NCBI GenBank assembly: GCA_026874595.1
Contig: CM049316.1
Location: 67,296,676-67,360,675, forward strand
DNA from: Sipunculus nudus
Lineage: Eukaryota; Annelida; Sipuncula; Golfingiida; Sipunculidae
Length of the DNA stretch: 64,000 nucleotides
Reading direction: 5' to 3'
Shown here: in pieces, positions 50,956-63,962 of the stretch
Layout: each line of letters starts with the position of its first letter
Numbering within the stretch: the stretch's first letter is position 1
Made by a program: the position numbers and the translations under genes
Notes under the pieces: model-generated
Told to the model about the DNA's origin: nothing
Database searches by the model: none
What the model saw: only the letters and a program-made list of their open reading frames with translations

Positions 50956-51029
50956 GTAATTGGTTTTGGATTTTTGTGGTGCACTACCTTATATATAAGC
51001 GTATATGGAACAAATTCCCGAGCCCTACG
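50956..51029 (+). repeat. Left 75-bp direct repeat flanking the 51-kb copy
   Basis: TTGGTTTTGGATTTTTGTGG, then GCACTACCTTA and AAGCGTATATGGAA, recurs at 52373-52446. Confidence 0.8.
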
Positions 51030-52373
51030 TCCGTATGTATAATGATACAACTTTTTACTTGGAGAGCCCTGGTGCCAATTACGGAACACTAGTCAATAGT
51101 GCTCAATTACCACCATCAATTACAACGGAATTCACTGTATAAAGCCGTTTATACACAACGTTTTCTACTTCACTATGTAGCCGGGTTGTAGCAAGACAAC
51201 GGCAGATTGGCAAGGAGACGTGATTTATTACCACGTCTGTAAACAGTTTCCTTTTGTAAATGCCTTCTTCTCAATGATTTAATCCCCAGAAAAAAAACAC
51301 CCTATGCTAGCTTTTGGTATAAAGTAGCAATATTGTGGTCCATTTAGTCAAGGCGAGATTATATATAGGAGGTAGTTTCATAGATGGACGATTGATCCTC
51401 AAAATATACGAAAAGGAAACTTTTGCCTGCTTATCTTACTGCTCCAAGAGCGTACCATGCAAGCAAAATAATAAAGAAATATAATTAATCCATTTAGTCA
51501 AGAAAACGATGTTGACGCATAGGACCAGAGACATAGATCAAAAGTTGGTACTACAACTTTTCGTTTTAAAACATTCTGTTTACACATTAAGATAAGGCAG
51601 TAAATAATATTTACTTAACAAAGAAACATCAAGAAACTCGTATATATCAATATATAAAGTTCACATTTCGACCTTAATGAACGAGCATGTATGTGTTGAA
51701 TTAAATAAATTCAATACTCTAGGAATCAACACTTCATCCGGATTCCACTGGCTACGACCATGTGATTATCAAAATTTTAGGTGTACTGGCCGTGGTCTAA
51801 GGGTAGACACAGGACTCAAAAAGCCGGGAGGTAGTGAGATCGAAACTCAGCCGAAGCGGTGAGTTTTTCTTCCAGTGTAAACCCCTTAACCATGCAGTAT
51901 GAGAGGTCTACAGACTTTATGGAAAGACTGTGCTCCATGGCCGTGTTTCACTCACAAACATGTGTTCTTTTCGGGGGTTCCTTAGTGTTGTGACCAAGCA
52001 ATGGGGGTGATTACACACCCAGGCCCCGGAGGTGTTGTAATCTCCGAGCCTTGTAACATCAGCATATAAACTGAAAGGATGCCTGTGCTTCTGCCTTGTT
52101 ACGTTGTCCGAAACCGGAATTCTGCAGATGTCCACACATAATTAAGCCAGCATTAAAAAAATAGAGGGTTACCTCCAACAACAAAAACAAATGTATATAA
52201 TTGAACAAGCAAATTCGTGGAATTTATGTCCTCCCTTTCGCCTCTTTTTATTTAAACTTCCTGTGATGTCAACATGTTTTAGCTTATATTTTCTCCTGAA
52301 GATGTCTCGTAATTTTTTTATGTGAATTGGGAACGAAAGGCATTTTATTTGTTTGTTTTGGAGCTTGTGATAG
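51030..52373 (+). repeat. 1.3-kb dispersed duplication, copy 2 (contains SINE)
   Basis: Counterpart of 46708-48010. The SINE at about 51780-52168 has a damaged B box (GAGATCGAAACTC). Unlike copy 1 it is flanked by 75-bp direct repeats. Confidence 0.85.
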
Positions 52374-52446
52374 TAAATTGGTTTTGGATTTTTGTGGTGC
52401 ACTACCTTAGAATATATAAGCGTATATGGAATTCTCGAACCCTACT
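52373..52446 (+). repeat. Right 75-bp direct repeat flanking the 51-kb copy
   Basis: Matches 50956-51029 with a few changes (ACCTTAGAATATATAAGCG against ACCTTATATATAAGCG). Confidence 0.8.
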
Positions 52447-52794
52447 GGAAGCAGTTGAAGATAAATGTAAGGACTGAAGTAGCCAAAGGCCAGCAGCAGG
52501 ATGCTAATTAAACGTTCAGCAACCATATGCCAGGTCACCTATTCCATCTTGATACAACAAATGAATAGCTGTTTTATAATGAACTAGCCGTATGTAGCAA
52601 TGAGATATGATTAAAATCCTCTGAACTGACAATACATTATGGAAATTCAGATTGCCTAAAAAAAGAATGGTTATTCCTCGGGTGTTTTCCTAACCCCCAT
52701 ACAATTTCATCAAAATCTATTTAGAACTATCTGTGTAATATTGCGCCTAGGCAAACCAAAATAACGAAGTGTAATACACAATACCTCTCGCCCA

Positions 52795-53020
52795 GGGTAG
52801 TCAATATGGGGGCAATTAGCAAGGGAGAATGGTCAATGTAATCATCCGCCCCTGCTTTTCGGAGAATATTTATTAATATACTATAAATGAAATTTATTCC
52901 TAATTACAATTAGACTTTGGTTCCATTTCTGAGTTTACTATGTTATATTATATATTTGAACCTGGTTAAGAATTAAAGTATACTGGAAACATTACACCTT
53001 ATTTTTAATATTATAATTAT
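52795..53020 (-). mobile_element. hAT-type MITE, partial copy 4
   Basis: GGGTAGTCAATATGGGGGCA, then AGCAAGGGAGAATGGTCAATG matches the left part of the 17.2-kb copy. The AT-rich interior follows, without a recognisable right end. Confidence 0.5.
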
Positions 53021-53234
53021 ATTGCATTAATATTGACCTGATTTGAACTTTGTATCTCACGCTGCTACGGTAGGACAATATTAAAAAATACTTCCGTAGG
53101 CAGTTCTGGTAGAAGTTATGTTATTTCAATTTTATGAAGAAGAGAAACACGAACATCAATAAATGTTTAATACCTTACGGATATTAGTGATACATCAGTT
53201 TAAGATATTTTACGCTGATGTAGACGAGTTCCCA

Positions 53235-53330
53235 CCATCCGAGCACCAGTAAAAGTCAGAGTCCATGCTACTCGATTCCAAGTCCTGTTCTGAGTCCTCG
53301 AGATCGAGCCCAAGATTTGAGTCCGCACTA
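53235..53330. repeat. Degenerate GAGTCC repeat, third block
   Basis: AGAGTCC, CCAAGTCCTG, TGAGTCCTCGAG and TTGAGTCCGC units as at 11.1-11.5 kb. Confidence 0.6.
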
Positions 53331-55164
53331 GTTTATTTCATTTTTCCATTAACAACTTTGCCAAGGGCTTGGTCCTCATTTGCCAAAATTTTGCGAATCC
53401 GTAAAACAATAATATTTTGTTTGCGTGGCCTTAGCCATTTTTACGGATCCTTTTGCAGAAATGCGAACCTTCGTCTCAACATTTTGACCTTCAAGCGTAC
53501 AGATGTATTAGGTGATTCCAATCCTTGCAAGAATATAGAATTTAATGTGTTTTTTAGGCTAAAACCTAAGACTGTAGTTATAAACAGCGATGTGGGGTTT
53601 CCATTTTCGAGGTTTGCAGATTCTATCGGGGTCAGATATTTGAATGCATGGTTCATTCTATTGATTATTATCCTCATCCGGGGGTCGTAGATGAGATCGT
53701 ACTTTATTAAGTTAAGGCTTTTTTTTGCTCAGTCCCTCACATATAAGAAAAATGTGAGCGGGAAGTAAAATTTGTCATAAGTCATGGGACATTTGATCGC
53801 CAAAAATAAAACTGAAAATGCGAGAATAGACGGATGACTTAATCAATTCTAACGAATAAAATAAAAATGCCTCGTTTGAATATTTAAGCGGCGAATTTTT
53901 ATTATTTTGTTTTGTGAAATATCGAATAAAGTGTCACATGAATAATAATCATCATATATCATTAGACCCCGACTGCGTTCGTAAATATCCGAAAATTGAA
54001 ACAAAATGAGTTCGCTTGATCGCTCAATTTGACTTTTTTATGGTCAGTAATCCAGTATCGGATTTTTCCCCAATTCATTATGTATTGGTCATAAATTTCA
54101 CATTACCTTTGGCTTCAAACATAAATGTGCTCACTTACATACTTTGGGATAAATTTCTTTTCTCCCTCTCCCCGTCTCTCTCTCTCTCTGTCTCTCACAC
54201 TCTTGCTCTCTCTGTTTAATAATGTGCTGAAAATGGGGATAAATTTCCTCTTTCCCACCTCTCTCTCTCGGTAACTGAACTCAAAATTGGAATAAATTCC
54301 CCCTTAATATCTCTCCCTCTTACATTCTCTCTTTTTCTTTGATTATATGTGTAAGAAATATGGATGCCACATATATGTGAGTTTAAATTTTGGCAAATAG
54401 GAAATTCGTGTAAAAGATATAAAAATGTATAATTATGCTAGAGTTATTAGATAACAATTAGAAAACATCAGCGGTAGTTGAATAATTTCCCAACCAGAGA
54501 ACGCCGTTTATAATTGAAAGAAAAAAATCCTGGGCTCTATTCATCTCCTAAAATATACAGGAATTGAATAAATCAAGTTGCAGTAAAACTGACAAGGTAT
54601 ATCCAATTTCCCTGTGTCACCCGCCAGCTATATATTCCCTTACACACGCCAAATAAAAACCGCCGCGCTTGAAATAGGTTGCGGAAGGATCATAAAATAT
54701 ACACAGTTTTCTGTGGTCAAAACCCCAGAGAGACAATGGTTCAAGAGTACAGCTACAAGGAAGACCTCTTCTTAGACCAAAACGGCCTCTGTTCACGCGA
54801 GTTGTTCGATCAATTAACAACCGGATGTAGGTAATAGGAAGAGGAAATAGTTAAGGTCGGCAAAATAAGCTAGTGCTTTGGAGGGAGACTTAATAGAAAG
54901 AGATGGAACACTGCTATAAAACAAGGCTTAGGTCACAGGAAAATTAACCTTAGCGTTGTTGGTTGTCACGGGAGCTGGCATTTTAAACATAGGTTCACTG
55001 AAGAATGTATCAATATCTAGGGTGTCCTGGCGGACATTTTTATCATCCTGTATGTTTTATACATTCAAAATTTCCCCTGCTCACGTTTTTGAGGTAAGTG
55101 ATATTGATGTTAATCGAAAAATGAAGTGTAGCGGGGGCAATTTCAATTTTCTAGACACGGTGGC

Positions 55165-55167
<3 letters not shown>

Positions 55168-55218
<51 letters not shown>
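55168..55218. repeat. (TA)n microsatellite
   Basis: A pure AT run. Confidence 0.95.
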
Positions 55219-55219
<1 letters not shown>

Positions 55220-55939
55220 CATACAAAGTAATAATTCATAGAAATTCATAAAATGCACAACAGATTAAAACGGAACTAAAAGGCCTAATGACAATGTTGC
55301 AGTCTTAAGCAATTTGCATGCTAGTGGTAGACTGAATTACATAACGTTGCACTGTGATTACAAGAAAATTTTATAAACTGAGGTTATTAGTCGTAATTCT
55401 AAATTCGTACTTCCCGTCCGATGAAAAGCAGAAAAAAATTCAGTCACGACAGCTTAAGATAATTTCTTACTATATTATTTCTATAATATAACATTTATAA
55501 ATAATGATATACAATTGAGTTACAATACCCTATACATATGATAATATAACAGTTGTAATGTTTTCCTCGTCGGAAAGGATGTTCGTCCGTCAAAAAAAAA
55601 CACCTGACATGTGGTCAAAGTGATTGTCAGCGGAAACAGATTTTTTCTTGTGATTTTTATTTTTTGAAAACCACCCAATTTATATTATCGTAATCTACTA
55701 AGCCTATTATCGCTCAGTTGTGGGAGACTTGGGACGTGAGACGCCGGTGACGGCAGACCATTATTTTCAAAAATATCCTGAAATCATTGGTATTAGTGGA
55801 AATGTAAGTTATATTGCATGGTAAATACAAAACAGAGATGAACGACTTGTTCGGCGACCCATTACTAACGCCGGGAGTGTCGAACGAGAGGTTAAGGGTT
55901 GGAACGAGTTTCATGAAAAATCGATGGTTGCAACGTTTC

Positions 55940-56600
55940 TTTCAAACCTTAAGATAGTAGGAAAAAAAGTAGCGAACAAAACAGGACCAGCTTGCTGCCG
56001 TTAAAATTCGATCCGTAACGAAATGATAAATTAACGCTGGAGTTCTGAATGAGTCGTTTCTGTCCAGGAAAGTGTTCATTAATGGAACCTTTTAAGATGT
56101 TCACTGAAAAGGCTTTCTTGGGGGAGCCGTTGGGAATTAAACCGCTACAAGTTATTGAAGGTTACGAGAAGGTCCTAGAGAGGAACTGGTGGACAAACTA
56201 CTTCAGAGGCAGCATCAGTTAAGATGTGATGTGATCCCTTAAATCCATCTGCTAATGGTTTATGCTGCCCGAGTGCTACCCTTAGTTTTAGTATCAGTTT
56301 TCTATATAGTGAGTTAGCATCGACAAAATTTACCTGTCAGCGAACAAATACGATACCACGGCACGTGTTAAGAAAGAAACTATCCCCTCAATAATAACCT
56401 GAGATGAAAATACTGTAAAATATCAAATTTCCTTTACGGTTTATATACGGTCTAACATCAATTTACGTTCTTATTTTTCATCAAGTTTTCATAAAACACC
56501 ATTCAGTACAACAGACTAGAACTGACAATGATTGGTGTAAAGATGTAGGCCCTATCAGGACACCCATGCTGAGTAAGTAATCTAAACACTTTATCATGCA
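55940..56600 (+). repeat. Old duplicated segment, copy 1
   Basis: Shares many blocks with 59755-61450: CAGCTTGCTGCC, TTCGATCCGT, ACGAAATGAT, GGTTTATGCTGCCCGAGTGC (GGTTTGTGCTGCCCAAGTGC in the other) and AACTGACAATGA. Clearly diverged. Confidence 0.7.
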
Positions 56601-57949
56601 AGAAAAAAAAATCACAGACCTTCTACTCATTAACAAGGGACCTATGGGTCACGGCGCTCAGCTGTTATATATGATAAAAAAATATGATTTAGAAATGAGG
56701 CACATGCTGGTTTTGTGTGGTAATAAGTATAAGCTGTATTATGAGTTGTTGTTGTTAAGCTTATGTATGATTTTGATAGTACCTTGGAGACAGAGAAGAG
56801 AATTGATTTCATTTATTTTATTAACAAATGGAGTACTATTGTCACACAGATTTTGACTTGGCCATATAACTTATAAGCAGAACATATAATATAAGAGTTT
56901 AACTATTTATTAAAAAAATTACAAATATTGTCCCAGATATAATTTTTATTAAAAATAATAAGAGAATCGTATGATTTTTAAAATGAAATATAACTGAAAT
57001 GATTATTAAAATAATATTAAAGAATATATTCATGAATGCATTCATGAATACATTTGGAAAGTATTTGCACTGGTATTCATATACTTTCGTTTTTCCTGAA
57101 TTCCCATTCTTTATGCAAGAAATTTTATAATGGAGTACATATTCATATTTGTATTTAAATACAATTGCAAAGTATTCCCACCATGTCTGGTATTTATTCA
57201 GTTTTCACCAAACAATGGTGTTGAGAATCCAGAATGTACAAAATTCACACATTTAAATAATGATCATAAGTACCTGGTTTTATGGCTTTTATTTATATTA
57301 AAAAAAAAAATAATTGTGATATATTTATTTTGGACTAATTTCACATCAATGTACACACTAGACACAGTAGGAATCTAGATTAATATTATCAACTGCATCT
57401 TTGTCTATCATTAATTTCCTTCATATGATCCCTAATGATTAGTAATGAATAATATGATTTACTTTTTTATTATTAAAATTGAACTGAAAAATGCCATAGG
57501 TGACTGCATGGTGTTATTTGGAATACGTGACATTCTATCCATCAATACAAGATTCTTATATCATCAGTAACTGCAAGTTATTTCCCTATTAATATAAACT
57601 AACAAATTCCTTTTCTATTTTTCTTTAATTTGTTATTAAAAACCAATAAAAATTGATTAATTTATTGTTATGTTGTTGGTTAAAACTACTTGATGAGTTG
57701 GGTTGGACACCTGGATCAACTGTGGCTGGCCATAAGCTGCCTTGCTGCCCCGGTATCTGCCTCGCCTCAAGCGTGCATAATTTGCTGAAAGTTCAACAAG
57801 GTCAACATACAGGTGACTCAAGAGTGGCTGGAGAGAGCCAAGGTCTGACATGGTCTCATAAAAACATTAATAAAAGCTACAATTTTTGGCCAATTTCTTT
57901 CAGCTTTCTAAACTAAAAAGCTGAAAGACTTGTGTGTGCATGATATGAA

Positions 57950-59290
57950 AATTATATAAACAAAGCTCACATTAAACAAAAGTGAAATGGTCAAAGTTGG
58001 GCAAAATTTAAGGAACTAATTTTATATTTATACTAATAACTTATAAAATTTTAAAAATTCAGAACTAATTTTGGGTATTCAATTGAATCTTGATTAAATA
58101 ATCTTACATCCCTGACAAAAAATCTCTAGCTTCAGCAAGCCCCTTGTTAAGGGAGTAAATATATTTCTTGATTTTTTACAAAGTGCATTATGTTTGGGCG
58201 CATAACTTAAAACAATTACGCAATACTGACATCATTTCTGGCATGTGCACAGAGAATGTATTGAAAAACATGTATATTATATATGATTAAAGTCAGATCA
58301 GTGGTTTTGATATTAGGCAGTATTGAAGTGTAATAACGGGTTTTTAATTGAAAAATGAAGTTTTTCATTAATATCTCAAAGGTATTAAGTCCTAGTGACC
58401 AAATTCTTGGCATGGTAGGGAATTTTAGAGACATCTAATTGTATGCCAAATTTTAGAAACTGAGAGCTTAAGCTGGGGAGCTGAGCTCTTGCAAACTGCA
58501 TAACACTAGCCTGATGTAAACAATATGTTACATGGTGCTTGAAAACTTGAATAAAATCTACAGTTTTTGATCAACTGGTTTCAAATTTTTAATGTTAACA
58601 GACAAAATGCTCACAAAAACATGCTGAGAAAATTAAATCCACAGTACTTATAGGAAAAAAACGTGCCATGGTCAAAGTTAGGCAAAATTTAAGGTACCAA
58701 TTTTTTGTTTTTGCTAATATTTTAAAAAATTTAAAAGATTTTGATCTAATTTTGGGTATACAATTTAATTTTGATTAATTAAAGTTATATTACTTGAAAA
58801 TAAGTCCATAGCTTTAACAAGTTTTGTGTTAAGTGATCAAATATCTTTCCTGATTTTTTACAAAATGCATTATGTTCTGGCCCATAACTTTCTTAAATTA
58901 TATAATACAGACATAATTTCAGGCATGTACATAGGAACTATATAGAGGAATATTTATGGTAAATATGAGGAAAAACAGATGAGTGGTTTTGATATTAGGC
59001 AGCCCTAAAGTGTGAAAATAGGTTTTTAATAAAAAATTGAGGTTTTTCCTTAATTTCTCAAAGGAACAAAGTCGCAAAGACCCAGTTTTCGGCTTGGTAG
59101 GAGATCTTGGGGACAGCTAACATTATGCTAAATTTTGGATTCCTAAGTCTTACGGTTTCAAAACGTGCCACATCTACGGACGGACGGACGGACGGACTGA
59201 CGGACGGACGGACGGACAGACGGACGGACGACGGACAATGGACCACGACTATAGCTCAGATGACTTATAGTCAGCTGAGCTAAAAATGCC
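57950..59290 (+). mobile_element. Pearl/HINE-like element with two ~685-bp cores
   Basis: Marker motifs repeat once: GGTCAAAGTTGGGCAAAATT at 57989 and its relative at 58680; GTGGTTTTGATATTAGGCAG at 58301 and 58983 (offsets 691 and 682). After core 2 comes (GACG)n at about 59176-59232, then a 60-bp tail ending in a hairpin AGCTCAG...CTGAGCT (59253-59281) and AAAAATG. Layout as in the 34.7-36.1 kb element but with a different core family. No coding frame. Confidence 0.6.
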
Positions 59291-59754
59291 ATCGTAAGGG
59301 AAGAAGTCTTTAAAAGGCTGATGAGTTTATTTTTTAATTGGTATTTTGGCCCATTATTTTTTGGGTTTTGCTGAGTGCAAGATATTTCTGCTTCTGTTTG
59401 CGCTAGATCGCAATGAAAGCTGACATTTAATCAGAATAATAATTATAGGAAACAGCTGTGCGTCTGATTTTTGTATTTGACCGTAACCTAATTTTCAAGA
59501 TTGTCACGTGCTGAGCCTGTTATCTCTCATTTGTGGGCGATTGGGGGTGGCTTCCACTGCAATCGACGGCGACCGCAAGTTTTTATTTTCTGAAAGGTTT
59601 TGAAAAAAAATGCTTCATGGGTATAAGTATATATACACGATTGGTCCTGTCCGTAATGATGAATAGATTGGTTCTCCGCTTTTTCACCAACCCAAATGTG
59701 TCCAAAAAAAGGTAGTGTCAAGAAGATGTACTGATGTATTGAAACAGATTCTTA

Positions 59755-61450
59755 TTGTAGCGTTACCTAAAAACTTTAAGATATTAAGAAAAACAGTTAA
59801 GCGAGCGAAAGAGGGACAGCTTGCTGCCTTTAACCTTCGATCCGTGACGAAATGATGAACAAACGTTGCGGTTCTGAATCAGTCGTTCTGTCCTAGAAAG
59901 TAATCATATGGAACCCTTAAAGAGTGAACGGGGTTTCTTGGGGGGTGGGGGGGGGGGGGGGTGGGGGGGGGGGAGCCGGTGGGAATTTACCTGCAACAAG
60001 TTAATGAATGTCACGATTAGGTCCCTGAGAACAATTGGTAGAAGAATTTCCTTAGAGCAGCCATCAGTTTGGGTGTGTTCCCTTAATTCTATCTTCATAA
60101 GGTTTGTGCTGCCCAAGTGCTACCCCTTAATTTTAAAAACATTTTTGTATAAAGTAAGAAAATATCTTTCAGTTATTTGTGATAAAAAATATGTGACAAT
60201 GAGTTTCTTATTGATCTCAAAACATAGCTGATCCGAAAAACAGTTAATATACGTTCCGTTACATTATTTTACTATGCTATTAATACCAGTGTTATCACAA
60301 AAGAGCTTCACCCACTTTAAATAATTCCCTGGATTGAACCAAATATGGTCATGGATATGTAAACAGAGATGCCTTTAGGAGTCTTTTTGCACACCCGAAC
60401 CCCTGAACGTTACAAAACTTCATTCACATACTCTTCAGCCGTTTAGTGAAACATACCAGCTACTCAAAACCATGCTCTTTCTTCTTACAAGGTAATGTTC
60501 AAAACACACTCAAATGTTAAACGAGATGAGGTGAGATGCATTCAAATCACAGTAGATATAATGTACTTAGGACCAAACTGAAAGAAAATCAGGTTGGGAC
60601 AAACTATGGCTTTGTAAAGACATACGTACAGCATCCGACCAGCGCAGACACTTGACTGCGCTGGTCAGGTGCTTTTCTCAGTGATTCACCCCAAGTATTT
60701 ATTGCCTCCGCCAGCAGGGAATGCGTTCATCCCCGTTCGTGTGTGTGTTTGTGAGTGTGTTTGTGAGTGTGAGGGTGAATGTGTTTGTGTTTTGTCCACA
60801 ATATTCAGAATCATGAACGGAATTTCATCAAATTTCAATGACATTTCGGAAATGGGCCAGTGAAGAATCGATTAGATTTCGGTGTGGATCCGGCACGTGA
60901 TCCTGATTCAGGAAGGTCATCAAAGAATATTCACAAATGTAGAAAGGAATATGGGCCGAATAAGTGAATGCAAACATGGTTTTTGAAGCTTCTCTAAATA
61001 GGGACACCCACATGGCAGAGACTTGCATTCCCTTAAATGCAGATTTCTATTGTTCAAAAAGGATTGACAGTAAAAAATTATCGGGCCAATGGAAATTGGG
61101 CACATAATTTTACCCAGACGAAGGTACGGGTAGAAATAAGCAGTAAGAGTAACGTCAGTTTCTGATTTATCGGGTTTATATACTTAACAGTCTCGCCAAT
61201 AGCCCCGTCCGCTATAGGCGTTTGAAGGCAGGGAACAGTGTCTCTGTTTTTTTTATCACAGTGACACTATACAGGGTCTAATTTGAAAGTGGCCGTATAT
61301 CATCAATAAACGGACGGTAAATTTTCTCATGATTATTCACAGTATGGAAACATCATTCAGGAAAATAGACAAGAACTGACAATGACTGTCATTAAGATGA
61401 AGGCTCTGTCACTTATAAACTGAATAAGTAATCTAAAAACTTTAAAGACC
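59755..61450 (+). repeat. Old duplicated segment, copy 2 (interrupted)
   Basis: Homologous to 55940-56600 but longer, because a G run (59940-59974) has expanded and a repeat (60698-61130) lies inside. Confidence 0.65.
60698..61130 (-). mobile_element. Pearl-like repeat, minus orientation, inside the duplicated segment
   Basis: On the minus strand it ends (CACAAA)n-type microsatellite (plus 60736-60800), then CATTCCCTGCTGGCGGAGGC and AATAAA. Absent from the 56-kb copy of the host segment, so it inserted later. Confidence 0.4.
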
Positions 61451-61998
61451 TGAAATTAGGTCACAGTGTTCTTTAATATTTTCTGCCATTGACGTAGGGA
61501 ATACATGGTTGACCATGTGTCACTTGTTGTTTTAAATTTTAGGCTTGGTTCAATTCCCTCATGTGCCATTTAGTTTTCTGTTCTCTTTCGCTTTACTATA
61601 TCATAATTTTTCCCATATTTTAAACATATGACATCCACTGGTTGATCAATCAACTAGGAATTTAAATACCATAAAACAGGACCCATAAAGTCAAATATAG
61701 TGACGTATTACCTCACAGGGTCCACACATACATATCTCCAATATATGGGACATTATTTTGCTTTCTTCTATCATAAGAACATTAAATTTGGTAACCAATT
61801 CAGTTATGAGCACATCAATTTATATGATCACATCATAAAAATTAACATATTAAAGGGTTAATATTTATTTAAGTTAGTGTCGCAATAAAATTACCATTAA
61901 TTTAATAAAACCTTTTTCTTACATAAGATAGGTTCATGGTTTCCTGGTGACAATGTATTGTTATAACACTGTAATCTATGAAGTTGGAGGCAGCCATA

Positions 61999-62340
61999 AG
62001 ATAAGAATATGTTTTAATTTATATTCATAATATTATTATAGTATTATGGATATCCGGTTTAACGTGCACTGAAACAGGAATAATTCAAAATTTAAAACGT
62101 ATTAGTCGTTCCCACCAGAGGGAAATTTAAAACTTATTAGACGTTCCCACCAGAGGGAACGTTATCTTATCCCACCAGATAAGAATATGTTTTAATTTAT
62201 ATTCATAATATTATTATAGTATTATGGATATCCGGTATAACGTGCACTTAAACAGGAATAATTCAAAATTTAAAACTTATTAGACGTTCCCACCAGAGGG
62301 AAATTAAAAACTTATTAGACGTTCCCACCAGAGGGAACGT
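61999..62340 (+). repeat. 178-bp tandem repeat, two units, with inner 35-bp repeats
   Basis: AGATAAGAATATGTTTTAAT begins at 61999 and 62177. Each unit ends with two copies of a block with TTAGACGTTCCCACCAGAGG. Confidence 0.9.
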
Positions 62341-63219
62341 GTAAGGTTTTTGGAGATCCAGAAATTTTGCGTCTAGGTTACGAGTTGCCCAGAAGCAACG
62401 GTATACTATATAATGTTTAGCATTTTAACCTCTCAGCCATGTGAGATAATGATAACTTATAAACAAAGCCTACAAGGAACCGTCGTATGAATCATGTTGA
62501 CAAGTACCACATAACACCGATGGGTTGACAGATTCATTTATGACTGCTATCAATAATCCTCTGCTTTCTTTAACTTTAATTGGAGATTAAGACATCTCCA
62601 ACAAACTTTGAATATAAAAGCTTCTATATTAGACCAACAGGGTGCAGTTGGACATATGGTTCCTGCTGGAACCACTTCCCTGTATAAAGGCCCTGTATAA
62701 TATGGGTTTCTGTCTAGTGATACAATGTGGTAACCTAATCATGCTACAGCGCATGATCAGTTCATTAGAAGGCACTTAAAGGGCGGTTTTAGACTCCTGA
62801 TATTCGAACAGCAGAGAGAATGTATCATGGTAAGACATTTATGGATTTGCCTATATCAGAGTGTTATTTTATCAGTATGATTAAGTCATCTGTTCATTTG
62901 TTCAACAAATAAATCATTGTCCTAATGTGCTGAGAAAATGTGAAGTTGCTATCAAAAGGAGTACTGAAAGTAGCCCCCCCTTCCGGCCCCCCGAATCGAC
63001 ATAAGGCCACCTGTTCAAAAACCCGGACAACTCCCCTCTCAGACCATATATTATACAATATATATATATTTATTCATTTTACGCAAATTTCATTATGGTC
63101 AATTTTCAGCACTATATTGATTATGATTTACATTTGATTTAAATAAGGACAAACATTTATTACAACTCATTGAGGCTATCTTCACATGCACTCTTCTCAA
63201 TTGTCTCAATATCAGTTGG

Positions 63220-63962
63220 TGTTACAGGTGCCCTTTTTATTGTGTGCAGCGGTCTTACAGATGATTGTTTTAATGTGCACACGGATGTTCCATGTGTTGT
63301 TGGCATTTTGTTTGTGTGCCACGCGTAGCTCGTGTTGTAGCGACCTCGCCTGTCCCGATGTTGCAGGCTCGGTTTAATCCGCATTGGTTGAACCCTGGAT
63401 ACACAGCGTTCTTTGTTCTAGTATGTTCTTTGAACGTGTGTACTGTTTTAGATTATTTAGAATGTTCGAGCAATGGAAGGTTCTCGGCAGGAGGTGAGAA
63501 GTTATAAATAGGGGGTTGTGTTTTAAAGCCGAGAGAGAGAGAGAGGTGAGAGAATATTCCAGCGGACACAGAAGTGTGTAAATCAGTTTGTGGGAACTAT
63601 TCCGATAAGTGCGGCAATTATAGAATTTCTTCAGATTTTCTTCTTTATTTTTGACGATTCTTATTTGGTCTAAAGTTTACTTTCTGGATCGTTACAAGAG
63701 CTATATATAGGACTGTTATTCTCCGAGATAATTTGTGTGAACTGTTCGTCAGGTTTATACATTTTAAAGGACTTGTCGCTGTGACAGTGGTGGTATCCAG
63801 GTACTGTGCACTTTGTTTATTTTACTGTGTGATTATATTGATTTGCTGTTTTACTGTTGTTCTACTGTGTAATTGTATTGATTTAGTGTATTGTTTTAAG
63901 AATAAAAAAACACTAACTTCTTTATTCATTCCCCTAGACATTTCACGCTGCCTAGTATTACA
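63220..63962 (+). mobile_element. LTR of a retrotransposon, copy 2
   Basis: A 743-bp relative of 8352-9046: TGTTACAGG start, CTAGTATTACA end, TATA box TATAAATA (63503-63510), AATAAA (63901-63906), a GA microsatellite after the TATA box. The following GAATCGGATTTTTTTATCTC matches the bases after copy 1 and runs to the window edge, so internal sequence may continue beyond 64000. Confidence 0.65.

Noticed and set aside
53265-53690. 141-codon plus-strand frame
   Set aside because: Its start is the GAGTCC repeat and the rest shows no domain. A minus-strand frame overlaps it equally well.
55714-55914. Possible P-loop exon of the RGK gene (a GVSNGSPNKSF stretch)
   Set aside because: The spacing is wrong for GxxxxGK[ST], and neither a phase-1 donor nor a beta1 strand before it was found.
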